Shown: positions 35,654 to 43,492 of the stretch, piece by piece
How positions within the stretch are numbered: position 1 is the first letter of the stretch
Layout: each line of letters starts with the position of its first letter
Origin: Oligoflexus sp.
GTDB taxonomy: Bacteria; Bdellovibrionota_B; Oligoflexia; Oligoflexales; Oligoflexaceae
Direction of reading: 5' to 3'
DNA length: 64,000 nt
NCBI RefSeq assembly: GCF_035712445.1
Contig: NZ_DASTAT010000010.1
Span: forward strand, 1 to 64,000
Made by a program: the position numbers and the translations under genes
The notes under the pieces: model-generated
Seen by the model: the letters and a program-made list of their open reading frames with translations, nothing else
Databases searched by the model: none
Told to the model about the DNA's origin: nothing

Positions 35654-36831
35654 GTGCGTTCGGCCAGGGCTCGCGGCAGTCGTTCCGCGAGTCGACGGCC
35701 AGCTTCCTCCAGAGTCTCCACTTCCTTGCAAAACGCAAAGCGCACGAGTCGCAGATTCTTCCGCGCGTTCTCCGCATCCAAATAAAAACTCGAAATCGGC
35801 AGGCAGGCCACACCCACTTTTTCCGTCAGCCAGGCCGCGAATTCCATATCTGGAATATCCTGGATCTGACTGTAGTCCGCGGTGATGAAGTAGGTGCCTT
35901 CCGGCGCTTTGCAGGTGAAGCCATGTTTTCGAAGGATGCCGAGGAGCGTATCGCGACGCCGCGTATACTGCTCGCGGAAATCCAGATAATAGTCCTGCCC
36001 CAGCTGATAGGCCGCGATCATGCCAGCCTGCAGCGGTGTGGCGGAACAGAAGACGGTGTACTGATGCGGGATGCGGATGAGTTCCGTTAATTTTTTATCG
36101 GCGAAGGTGAAACCCACCTTCCAGCCGGTCAGGCTAAAGGTCTTGGCCGTCGAGGAAATGGTGATCGTGCGGTCCCGCATGCCGTTCAAACGCGCGATCG
36201 GCAGATGCCGCGCCGGCGTGAAAAACAGCTCTTCATAGACTTCATCGGTGATCACGATAAGATTTTTTTCCTGGGCCAGGTCGGCGAGACTTTGCAGTTC
36301 CTGACGATTGAAGACCTTGCCGCTCGGATTATGCGGACTGTTGAGCAGCAGAACCCTGGTTCGGCTCGTCACGGCTGCGCGCAGTTCATCGACGGAAAAC
36401 GACCAGTCCGGGGCGCGCAGGGGAACTGTTTTCAAAACAGCACCAGCCATGGCAGTGGCAGCGGGATAGCAATCAAAGAAGGGTTCAAAGGTCAGGACTT
36501 CATCCCCGGGTCCGCATAGGCCCATAATGCAGCAGAAGATGGCTTCCGTGGCTCCTGAGAAAACGGTGACCTCGCCGGCGAAGTCGTAGGTGAGCCCGTA
36601 CTGCTCGGCCTGTCTTTTGGCGAGCTGTCGCCTTAATTCTCCGAGCCCCGTGCTGGGGGCGTACTGATTGAAGTTCCCCCGGATTGCCTGAATGGCTGCT
36701 TCCTTGATAGCCGCGGGTCCATCAAAATCGGGAAAGCCTTGAGCCAGGTTTACAGCCTGATGCGCGGCAGCCATCTGGGACATTTTGGAGAAGATCGAAC
36801 TGGAAAAAGCCTGCCAACGCGATGCGAGCAT
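35650..36831 (-). CDS. Class I/II PLP-dependent aminotransferase (YbdL/KAT-like)
   Basis: A 393-aa fold-type I aminotransferase. The N-terminal NLAQGFPDFDGP, the NSPHNPSGKVF motif, VITDEVYEELFF and the PLP-binding Lys230 in SSTAKTFSLTGWKVGF match methionine/kynurenine aminotransferases such as E. coli YbdL. Likely substrates are methionine, its keto acid, or aromatic amino acids. It converges with lspA (4-bp overlap) and stands alone. Confidence 0.92.
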   Translation of the reverse strand: MLASRWQAFSSSIFSKMSQMAAAHQAVNLAQGFPDFDGPAAIKEAAIQAIRGNFNQYAPSTGLGELRRQLAKRQAEQYGLTYDFAGEVTVFSGATEAIFCCIMGLCGPGDEVLTFEPFFDCYPAATAMAGAVLKTVPLRAPDWSFSVDELRAAVTSRTRVLLLNSPHNPSGKVFNRQELQSLADLAQEKNLIVITDEVYEELFFTPARHLPIARLNGMRDRTITISSTAKTFSLTGWKVGFTFADKKLTELIRIPHQYTVFCSATPLQAGMIAAYQLGQDYYLDFREQYTRRRDTLLGILRKHGFTCKAPEGTYFITADYSQIQDIPDMEFAAWLTEKVGVACLPISSFYLDAENARKNLRLVRFAFCKEVETLEEAGRRLAERLPRALAERT

Positions 36832-36915
36832 GAGACGTCCTGGGCAAGGGTTGAGCGAGCGGGTGACCGGACCCGCCCCTCAGTGTCCCGAAAAACAAGC
36901 GGCGGCGCAAGAGAC

Positions 36916-37377
36916 TCAACGCAGGGAGTAGTAATGGAGCTGCAGGAAGTCTTTCAGCATATCGACGATCTGCGAACCGTGAAAATTCGCCATACGGAAT
37001 TTGTGGCAGTCACGATCATAGCCGATATCAATCTTTTGGTTGCCCTGAACGACCGTGAAGAGCAGCTCAGGGATGTCCGCACAGAAGGGCTGACCTTCAT
37101 CCGTGTCCACCAGCTCCGCGCTGCTGATCGACTGAATGTCCTTCAGCATGGCGGCAGTCAGTTCCTTGCCCATGCGCAGGAGCACCCGACGCTCGACCGA
37201 GGGCGTGGGCACATACTTTTGTATTTCCACGATCACAGTCCCATTCTGTTCGATCGTGATGGACGAGGACGGGCAGGTGCCGGGGCAGAATCCGCCCGAT
37301 TGCTTCAAAAAGGCCACGGGCTTCGCGCTTGCGACCGATGCCATAAGGAAAGCGGTGAGGAGGAGGAAGTGTTTCAT
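36916..37377 (-). CDS. Secreted DUF6438-like protein
   Basis: A 153-aa protein with a cleavable signal ending ASA-KPV. The mature start has GGFCPGTCPSSSITIEQNGTV, which fits DUF6438, a family named for a C-x-G-x-C-P motif. Two further cysteines (PFCAD, DCHKF) allow disulfides, so it is likely periplasmic. Start 37377 has AAAGGA nine bases upstream. Function unknown. Confidence 0.72.
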   Translation of the reverse strand: MKHFLLLTAFLMASVASAKPVAFLKQSGGFCPGTCPSSSITIEQNGTVIVEIQKYVPTPSVERRVLLRMGKELTAAMLKDIQSISSAELVDTDEGQPFCADIPELLFTVVQGNQKIDIGYDRDCHKFRMANFHGSQIVDMLKDFLQLHYYSLR

Positions 37378-37558
37378 GGGTTTCATCCTTTGTTCAAAAT
37401 GTGAAAGCTTTCTCGCTCCTGGTATAACCAAAAGCGAGAAGGCTGCCTAAACCGAAAATTATTTATGCCAGGCCATTCGTGCCAGACTGAACCATCGCTT
37501 GGTGGGAAGAACCCATGATAAGCTTTCGGTTTATTTGCCCCTACGGAAAGCGAGGCCT

Positions 37559-38245
37559 ATGGATATCTTAATCGAATGGATCAGGCAGTTTATTGACATC
37601 ATCCTGCACATGGACCTGCACCTGAACAACTGGATCACGTTCATGGGACCATGGATCTATGTTCTGGTGTTTATGGTTATCTTCAGTGAGACAGGTCTGG
37701 TCGTGGCCCCTTTTCTTCCCGGTGATTCCTTCCTTTTCGCATTGGGCGCGATGGCCGCTGTGGAGAACGCATACCTCAGTCTTCCCATGCTGATCGTGCT
37801 CCTGTCCGTTGCGGCGATCCTGGGAGATGCCGTAAATTATCATATAGGGAAGTATCTAGGCCCCCGCGTCTTTTCCAAAGACACGGGCGTGCTTTTGAAT
37901 AAGAAGCACCTGTTCGCTGCCCAGGCCTTCTATGAAAAACATGGGGGCAAGGCCATCATCATCGCCCGCTTCGCGCCGATCATCAGAACCTTCGCGCCGT
38001 TTGTGGCCGGCATTGGGCATATGCGCTACAGCCGCTTTCTGGCCTACAATATCGTCGGCGGCCTTCTTTGGGTTTGGAGCTTTCTCATAGCTGGCTTCAT
38101 GTTCGGGAATATGCCGACAGTGAAAGACAACTTTCACATCGTGATCTTTGCCATCATTTTTCTCTCACTTCTGCCCGTTGCCATCGAAACATGGCGCGGT
38201 TGGAAAGAAAAACAGACCCGCGGCGCAGCACTGAACGAACGCTGA
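37559..38245 (+). CDS. DedA family membrane protein
   Basis: A 228-aa inner-membrane protein of the DedA/SNARE-associated superfamily, implicated in lipid flipping across the membrane. Visible signatures: the re-entrant loop region FSETGLVVAPFLPGDSFLF, NYHIGKYLGPRVF, and IIIARFAPIIRTFAPFVAG with the conserved Arg residues. The start is ATG 37559, since the first conserved residues follow directly; an upstream ATG would add 20 unrelated residues. Confidence 0.95.
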   Translation: MDILIEWIRQFIDIILHMDLHLNNWITFMGPWIYVLVFMVIFSETGLVVAPFLPGDSFLFALGAMAAVENAYLSLPMLIVLLSVAAILGDAVNYHIGKYLGPRVFSKDTGVLLNKKHLFAAQAFYEKHGGKAIIIARFAPIIRTFAPFVAGIGHMRYSRFLAYNIVGGLLWVWSFLIAGFMFGNMPTVKDNFHIVIFAIIFLSLLPVAIETWRGWKEKQTRGAALNER

Positions 38246-38401
38246 AAGCAGGACGTATAAGGGTTTCCCGCGCACCATCCTACCAAAGCGCGGGCCCACT
38301 TCCCCCATTCCTACCATTCGGTACTTTTCCAGGGGTCCTTCTGGCCTCCGTATTTTCCTTAACATGATGTTCTCGCAGCGTAATCCGGGATTCCAGAAAC
38401 C

Positions 38402-38417
38402 TGGTATGTCTTGTGCT
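38402..38417 (+). promoter_or_regulatory. Possible sigma-54 promoter of amtB
   Basis: TGGTATGTCTTGTGCT has the GG-N10-GC spacing of sigma-54 sites, with two or three departures from TGGCACG-N4-TTGCA. It lies 60 bp before the amtB start; ammonium transporters are often under NtrC/sigma-54 control. Confidence 0.4.
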
Positions 38418-38476
38418 TTAAAGAGGCAGCTTGGACAACCACCACACGACTCGCATGAGCAAGAAGGAGAGCCTGC

Positions 38477-39865
38477 ATGAAGACATCGGTCCCCCTCATA
38501 ATTTTAGTGGCGTTAAGCCTCTTTGCGGCCTTTGTGCCCGCAACCGAACCTTTGAAAACAGGAGGCGCCATCGTTCCGGGAGATGTGGCCTGGATGCTGT
38601 GCAGCTCGGCGCTGGTTCTCTTCATGACGCCTGGTCTTTCCTTTTTCTATGGCGGCATGGTCCGCACGCGCAACGTGATCTCGACCATGCTCCAGAGTTT
38701 CATCAGCATGGGCCTTGTGAGTCTGATCTGGATTGCGGTGGGTTTCAGCCTCGCCTTCGGTGATTCGATCGGCGGCTTTATCGGCAATCCTTCGACCTTC
38801 TTCATGTTCAAAGGCGTGACCGGCGCAACGCATCCTGATCTTTCCCCGACTGTGCCCCTGCTTCTCTTCGCCATGTTCCAGCTGAAATTCGCTGTCATCA
38901 CCCCGGCTCTGATCACGGGATCATTTGCGGAACGCGTGCGTTTTACGAGCTACATGCTCTTTATCACTCTCTTCATCGTCTTCATCTATTCGCCGCTCGC
39001 GCACATGACCTGGCATCCCAACGGGCTTCTGCGGACTATGGGCGTTCTGGACTTTGCTGGTGGAACGGTCGTTCACATGTCAGCTGGCTTCGCGGCTTTG
39101 GCCGGTGCTCTGATGCTCGGTCGCCGCAAGGATCACACGGGTGAAGCGCATACGCCTGCGAACATTCCCTTCATCATCCTCGGAACCGGCATGCTGTGGT
39201 TCGGCTGGTTCGGTTTCAACGCCGGTTCGGCTTTGGCTGCCAATGAAACAGCGGCTCAGGCTTTCGCAACGACCAACACGGCTTCCGCTTCCGCGGCTCT
39301 CGCCTGGGTTTTCTTTGATATGCTGAAGGGCCGTAAGCCTTCTGCTGTTGGCGCCTGTATCGGTGCGGTCGTTGGTTTGGTTGCCATCACGCCGGCTGCC
39401 GGTTTTGTCAGCGTCGGCGCTTCGATCTTCATCGGTGCCTTCTCCTCGCTCGTATCCTCGTTCATGGTTTCGCTGAAATCGAAAACCGCGATTGATGACA
39501 CGCTCGATGTGTTCCCCTGCCACGGCGTAGGCGGCCTGATGGGTATGCTTTTGACCGGTGTTTTTGCCAAGGATGTGGGCCTTGCTTTCGGTCCCACCAA
39601 AACCTTCCTGATGCACTGCCTCGCGCTGGTTCTGGTCAGCGGCTTCTCCTTCTTCGGTTCTTACATTCTTTACAAGATCACCGATTGGATACTGCCGATG
39701 CGAGTTTCGGCTGAGGATGAAGAGATAGGTCTGGATCTGAGTCAGCACGGCGAAAGCATGCTGGATGGCGATGCCATTCTGCAAGGACACAGCGAAGTCC
39801 ATGCCGCTGCTGGTAGAAAAGGCTTTCCTGTCGTGAGCCTGAATTCCCCCGGTGCTCCTGCTTAA
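38477..39865 (+). CDS. amtB: Ammonium transporter AmtB
   Basis: A 462-aa trimeric ammonium channel of the inner membrane with a signal-like N-terminus and eleven expected membrane segments. Typical blocks are VLFMTPGLSFFYGGMVRTRN, FAGGTVVHMSAGFAALAGAL (first pore His), WFGWFGFNAGSALA and VFPCHGVGGLMGMLLTGVFA (second pore His). The C-terminal cytoplasmic tail is longer than that of E. coli AmtB. A good ribosome site (AAGGAG) precedes ATG 38477. No glnK/PII gene lies next to it, unlike in most bacteria. Third-position T/C usage (GGT, GCT, CGT) suggests high expression. Confidence 0.96.
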   Translation: MKTSVPLIILVALSLFAAFVPATEPLKTGGAIVPGDVAWMLCSSALVLFMTPGLSFFYGGMVRTRNVISTMLQSFISMGLVSLIWIAVGFSLAFGDSIGGFIGNPSTFFMFKGVTGATHPDLSPTVPLLLFAMFQLKFAVITPALITGSFAERVRFTSYMLFITLFIVFIYSPLAHMTWHPNGLLRTMGVLDFAGGTVVHMSAGFAALAGALMLGRRKDHTGEAHTPANIPFIILGTGMLWFGWFGFNAGSALAANETAAQAFATTNTASASAALAWVFFDMLKGRKPSAVGACIGAVVGLVAITPAAGFVSVGASIFIGAFSSLVSSFMVSLKSKTAIDDTLDVFPCHGVGGLMGMLLTGVFAKDVGLAFGPTKTFLMHCLALVLVSGFSFFGSYILYKITDWILPMRVSAEDEEIGLDLSQHGESMLDGDAILQGHSEVHAAAGRKGFPVVSLNSPGAPA

Positions 39866-39881
39866 GTCAGTACAAAGTAAG

Positions 39882-39919
39882 CAACCCGATGGCTGCAAGG
39901 CCGTCGGGTTGTGTTGTTT
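39882..39919 (+). terminator. Terminator between amtB and the DJ-1 gene
   Basis: Twelve-bp stem (39882-39893 with 39900-39911, one GT pair) with a 6-nt loop, followed by TGTTGTTTT on the plus strand. It lies between convergent genes and could serve both. Confidence 0.75.
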
Positions 39920-39936
39920 TCGCAGTCCGAAGTTTT

Positions 39937-40479
39937 TTAGAGCAGCATGCCCTTACGTACGGAGTCGGCCTTGGCCTTGCCTTTGAGTTGCTCGACAAGG
40001 TTCAGGGCAAAGGTCATGGCGGTGCCCGGGCCACGACTGGTCGTGATATCATTATCCACCACGACGGGTTCCAGCGAGAGTTTGGCATCCCGCAGCTGAT
40101 CTTCAAAACCCGGATAACAGGTCGCGCGACGACCTTTAAGCATACCGTGCGCACCCAGGGCAATGGGTGCGGCACAGATCGCGGCGACTTTGCGGCTCTG
40201 TCCCAGCTGACGCTCGATCAGAGAGGCCACGCGCGGGTCATCGCGCAAAGTGTTGGCACCGGGCTGTCCGCCCGGCAAAACCACGAGATCCCATTCCTTG
40301 CTGTGCTCCTGGTCGAAAAGAGCATCAGCCTCGACGGCGATGCCGTGAGCCCCTTGCACCGTTTTATTCTTCAAAGCGAGGGTTCGAACCTGCACATCCG
40401 CCCGTCGCAAAACATCGACGATCGTGATCGCTTCGATTTCTTCAAAACCATCCGCCAAAAGAACAGCGACTTGAGACAT
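39937..40479 (-). CDS. DJ-1/PfpI family protein (YajL-like)
   Basis: A 180-aa protein of the DJ-1 subgroup: AVLLADGFEEIEAI with the conserved Glu, LVVLPGGQPGA, and the nucleophile elbow VAAICAAPIALG with Cys102. Members respond to oxidation and handle reactive carbonyls; some are chaperone-like. It lies 24 bp downstream of the azurin gene in the same direction, so both may be expressed together under redox stress. Confidence 0.92.
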   Translation of the reverse strand: MSQVAVLLADGFEEIEAITIVDVLRRADVQVRTLALKNKTVQGAHGIAVEADALFDQEHSKEWDLVVLPGGQPGANTLRDDPRVASLIERQLGQSRKVAAICAAPIALGAHGMLKGRRATCYPGFEDQLRDAKLSLEPVVVDNDITTSRGPGTAMTFALNLVEQLKGKAKADSVRKGMLL

Positions 40480-40503
40480 CACGTACCTCCTGGAAAGACA
40501 TCC

Positions 40504-41028
40504 TTATTTCTTTTTGTCTGCCTTTTTGTCAGCAGCAGCGGCTGTGCTGGCGCCGCCTTTTTCGATTTCGAGAGTACCGGTCATCAACGCGAAATGTCCA
40601 GGGAAGGAGCAGAAGTATTGGTATTTCTCGCCAGCTTTCAGCTTGCCTTTGGCCACGCTGGTCGAGTCCGAAGCGCCGCCGCCGACGATTTTCGTGTAGG
40701 CGATCACGTCACCGCTGGTTTTCAGCTGCTCGCTGTTGGCATCGATTTTCGCAGGATCAGCGCCTGCTGCTGCATAGCGTGGCTGGATGGCGGAAAGTTT
40801 GCCGTTCTCAACCAGAACAACGTTGTGGCCCATAGCGGCCGCAGGGAGCTTGCCAATATGTTTGAACTCGATTTTGATTTCCTGGGTGGCGCATTCTGCG
40901 GGGAGTTTGACTTCTTTTTTATCGTACTGCATTTGGTCGTTACCGGAGATGGTAACGGTACAGTCCACAGCGTAAGCTGCCTGAGCCATGAGACCAGCAA
41001 AAGCGAGAGCCAAGAGGGACGTCTTCAT
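40504..41028 (-). CDS. Azurin
   Basis: A type 1 copper electron carrier of the periplasm, 174 aa with signal ending AYA-VDC. The copper ligands are all present with normal spacing: His68 in MGHNVV, Cys140 and His145 in FCSFPGH, and Met149. The disulfide pair (Cys23 and Cys46) is also there. A C-terminal tail rich in Ala and Lys (about 16 residues) is not typical of azurins. AAAGGA precedes the start by eight bases. Next in the same direction is a DJ-1 gene. Likely redox partner: a cytochrome c, possibly the di-haem lipoprotein across the intergenic gap. Confidence 0.95.
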   Translation of the reverse strand: MKTSLLALAFAGLMAQAAYAVDCTVTISGNDQMQYDKKEVKLPAECATQEIKIEFKHIGKLPAAAMGHNVVLVENGKLSAIQPRYAAAGADPAKIDANSEQLKTSGDVIAYTKIVGGGASDSTSVAKGKLKAGEKYQYFCSFPGHFALMTGTLEIEKGGASTAAAADKKADKKK

Positions 41029-41715
41029 AACGATTTCCTTTCAAGAGAAATACATAGAGTCGTAAGCAGCAAATCTTAGCGACTTTGAAAGGCTTATCGT
41101 GCTCCGACCTGCAACGCAAGAGAGTTTTGATGGCGGATTGTGTTCAAGAAGACACAGCGCAGAGTCTGAGGGCCCGCATGGCCTTGGTTTGGAAAATTTA
41201 CGGCGTGCAAGGCATCCAGGCGGGCGCCCTTCGCGGCATTTAACCGTCTAAAGCCTTTTGGAACTTGCCGTATATTCGTCCTTTTATGGGATGACCAGGC
41301 TTTTCTACAGAACAAAAATGTCCAGAAGTACGACGAGGGGCTGTGGACCTTAGTCGTTTCGAGCCTTTAGTCCGTCTTAGGATCTTCTCATTCTGCCCAG
41401 ACTGAAAATAAATGGGCCGCACGCGGTATTTTACGACGTTAAATTCCTATAAAAATCAGCGCACTAGGCCTTCCATTGTGCAAGCTCTGGACGCTTCTGA
41501 CCAGGCTTCTATCAATCGCAGCAAGTATCAACCGATAAGTTCTGGAATTCACGTACCACGACAAGTGGCTCGGGGTTTGCTCTGTAACCCCCATCGGCAT
41601 TTGTGCGTAAAGAGTCGCTGCTTCGCAGTGGTGCGTGCGTCGTCAAACGTCGAGAATTCGATTGATAGTGGGTCAACGAATTCAGGGATTTAGGGCATAA
41701 GTTGGAGGTTTTGGG
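41029..41715. other. 687-bp region without a recognisable gene
   Basis: Lies between the divergent azurin and cytochrome lipoprotein genes. Short open frames exist on both strands, but none has a convincing start, codon use or family match. No tRNA cloverleaf was seen. It should hold both promoters; it might also hold a small RNA or a decayed gene. Confidence 0.5.
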
Positions 41716-43434
41716 ATGTTACATTTGAAGCGCTGGAGTTTGACGGCAGCGACGATCGTACTGATCAGCTGTAGTCCATACAAGAAGTCTGGGTATTCCG
41801 GTGGCGAGCAGACAGGTGCCACTGAAAATGAAACACCAGCACCCGGAACTGACAACGCAAATCCTACGCCCGGTATGCCTGGCAAAGCCAATAATCCCGG
41901 CGAAGCTCAAAAAGATAACAAGACCTTCCTTGTCTTGACGGATGAGGAAGCTCTTCATGGTTTGAAAGAAGGCGATACCCAGACCAAGATCGTTTGCGAT
42001 CGTAACGTGGGCAAGACCAACAAAGTGATCACCGCATTCTGCGTGAATAACGTTCGTCCCAAGAGCCTTGCGGAACTCCAGGCTGCACTCGGTTTGGCTT
42101 TCCCAGCCAACGCCCAGGGCGGTCGCGGTAACAACGGTGCGGCCGGTAACGGTCCAGCCTTCGCGATCCAGGGTCATTCCTCGTCGCTCGTTGGTAAGTT
42201 CGTTTCGGCGATCAACCCACGCGTGATTCTGATGGACCGTACCACCAACGATATCGCCCTTGGTTTCGTTCGCGGTGAGCAGTTCTCGGAAATCGCTGTC
42301 AGAAACCCTGACAACACCTTCGATTTCTTCCTGGTTGGTTTCAAGCAGGCGTGTAACTCCAAGCCTGAGCATTGCAGCGCGGGCGAGCTTCTGACCGCCG
42401 CTGTGGAATCGAACTGGACTGAGTTTACTCTTTATCAAGACGTCGATCTGAAGAACACGATCGTCGACTGTATGCACTGTCACCAGCCTGATGGCCCACA
42501 GAGCCAGAAGATTCTGCGCATGCAGGAACTTCGTAACCCATGGACCCACTGGTTCCGTGATAACACCGACGGTCAGCAGCTGATCGCGGATTATACCGCA
42601 GCTTGGGGTACGGATGGTGTGGGTGGTGTACCGGGTAACCTGATTTCCGGTTCGGATCCCCAGCAGCTGGAGAACTTCCTGCGTGGGAACAATATGCTGT
42701 TCCAGGAAGCTCAACCCGTGGGTAACCCACGCGCTCAGCAGCCGAACGAGTTCTTGACTAATACGATTCGTACGGAGTTGGCTAACGCTGCTAATAATGG
42801 CCGGAGCCCGACTGCTGAGCAATTGAGATTGCGCTTCCTGGCTCGTAAGGCTCTTACATTCCAGAATGCTGCTTCAACGACACCACTCAACGCAGATACA
42901 GCTGCGCCCAAGAACTATATTCCGATCCCGTTCTTTGGTTTGAAAGTGGCTGATCCTACTCTGCAGGCAACATTCACTAAGCAGATTCAGGATTTCAAAG
43001 CTGGTACTTTGACAGTTGCTCAGTTCAAGGATACTCGTGACATCTTCCCAGCTGACCAGCAAATGTTGGCAGATGTTGGTTTCGCAGTGGCTCCTACAGA
43101 GACGCCACAGAACATCCTGGCCCTGGCTTGTGCTCAGTGTCACCACTCGGGTCTGGATCAGAGTTTGAGCCGTGCGAAGTTCAACGCTGTTGACTTCACG
43201 AAGATGGCGAACCTGAATGCTGAGCTGGATATTGCGATCGCTCGCTTGAAGCTTGGTTATACTCCTGAGCGTCTGAAGGCTGATGGCATCAAGATTCTTG
43301 CTGCTGACGGTTCTCAGGTTGCGATGCACAAAGGTGAGCACCTTCTGACGATGCCACCACGTCGCTTCAAGAGTCTGACTGATGCTCAGATCGACACTTT
43401 GGTTAAGTATCTCGAAAGCCAAAAGAAGCCCTAA
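41716..43434 (+). CDS. Di-haem cytochrome c lipoprotein (572 aa)
   Basis: Signal with lipobox LISC (Cys19), then a Pro/Thr/Asn-rich linker. Two haem-binding motifs are visible: C252-M-H-C-H256 and C472-A-Q-C-H476. Near the C-terminus, TMPPRRFKSLTDAQIDTLVKYL is the usual distal-Met and last helix of a cytochrome c domain. The protein should be anchored in the envelope and transfer electrons. GGAGG lies seven bases before ATG 41716. Preference for GGT, GCT and CGT codons suggests strong expression. Followed by a strong terminator. No cognate dehydrogenase subunit is adjacent, so the partner is unknown. Confidence 0.88.
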   Translation: MLHLKRWSLTAATIVLISCSPYKKSGYSGGEQTGATENETPAPGTDNANPTPGMPGKANNPGEAQKDNKTFLVLTDEEALHGLKEGDTQTKIVCDRNVGKTNKVITAFCVNNVRPKSLAELQAALGLAFPANAQGGRGNNGAAGNGPAFAIQGHSSSLVGKFVSAINPRVILMDRTTNDIALGFVRGEQFSEIAVRNPDNTFDFFLVGFKQACNSKPEHCSAGELLTAAVESNWTEFTLYQDVDLKNTIVDCMHCHQPDGPQSQKILRMQELRNPWTHWFRDNTDGQQLIADYTAAWGTDGVGGVPGNLISGSDPQQLENFLRGNNMLFQEAQPVGNPRAQQPNEFLTNTIRTELANAANNGRSPTAEQLRLRFLARKALTFQNAASTTPLNADTAAPKNYIPIPFFGLKVADPTLQATFTKQIQDFKAGTLTVAQFKDTRDIFPADQQMLADVGFAVAPTETPQNILALACAQCHHSGLDQSLSRAKFNAVDFTKMANLNAELDIAIARLKLGYTPERLKADGIKILAADGSQVAMHKGEHLLTMPPRRFKSLTDAQIDTLVKYLESQKKP

Positions 43435-43465
43435 GGCTTGAATTGAATCTCGATTGAACCCACAG

Positions 43466-43492
43466 CCCCTCCCATCCGGGAGGGGTTTTTTT
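43466..43492 (+). terminator. Strong intrinsic terminator of the cytochrome gene
   Basis: Perfect 8-bp stem CCCCTCCC/GGGAGGGG, 4-nt loop, followed by seven T. The T-tract overlaps the stop codon of the convergent RCC1-type gene. Confidence 0.95.

Noticed and set aside
38267..38294. CCCGCGC/GCGCGGG hairpin after the DedA gene as a terminator
   Set aside because: The loop is 14 nt and there is no T-tract, so I could not support it as a terminator.
41412..41693. A 93-codon frame upstream of the cytochrome lipoprotein
   Set aside because: No convincing ribosome site, no signal or domain, and unusual residue use; treated as non-coding.
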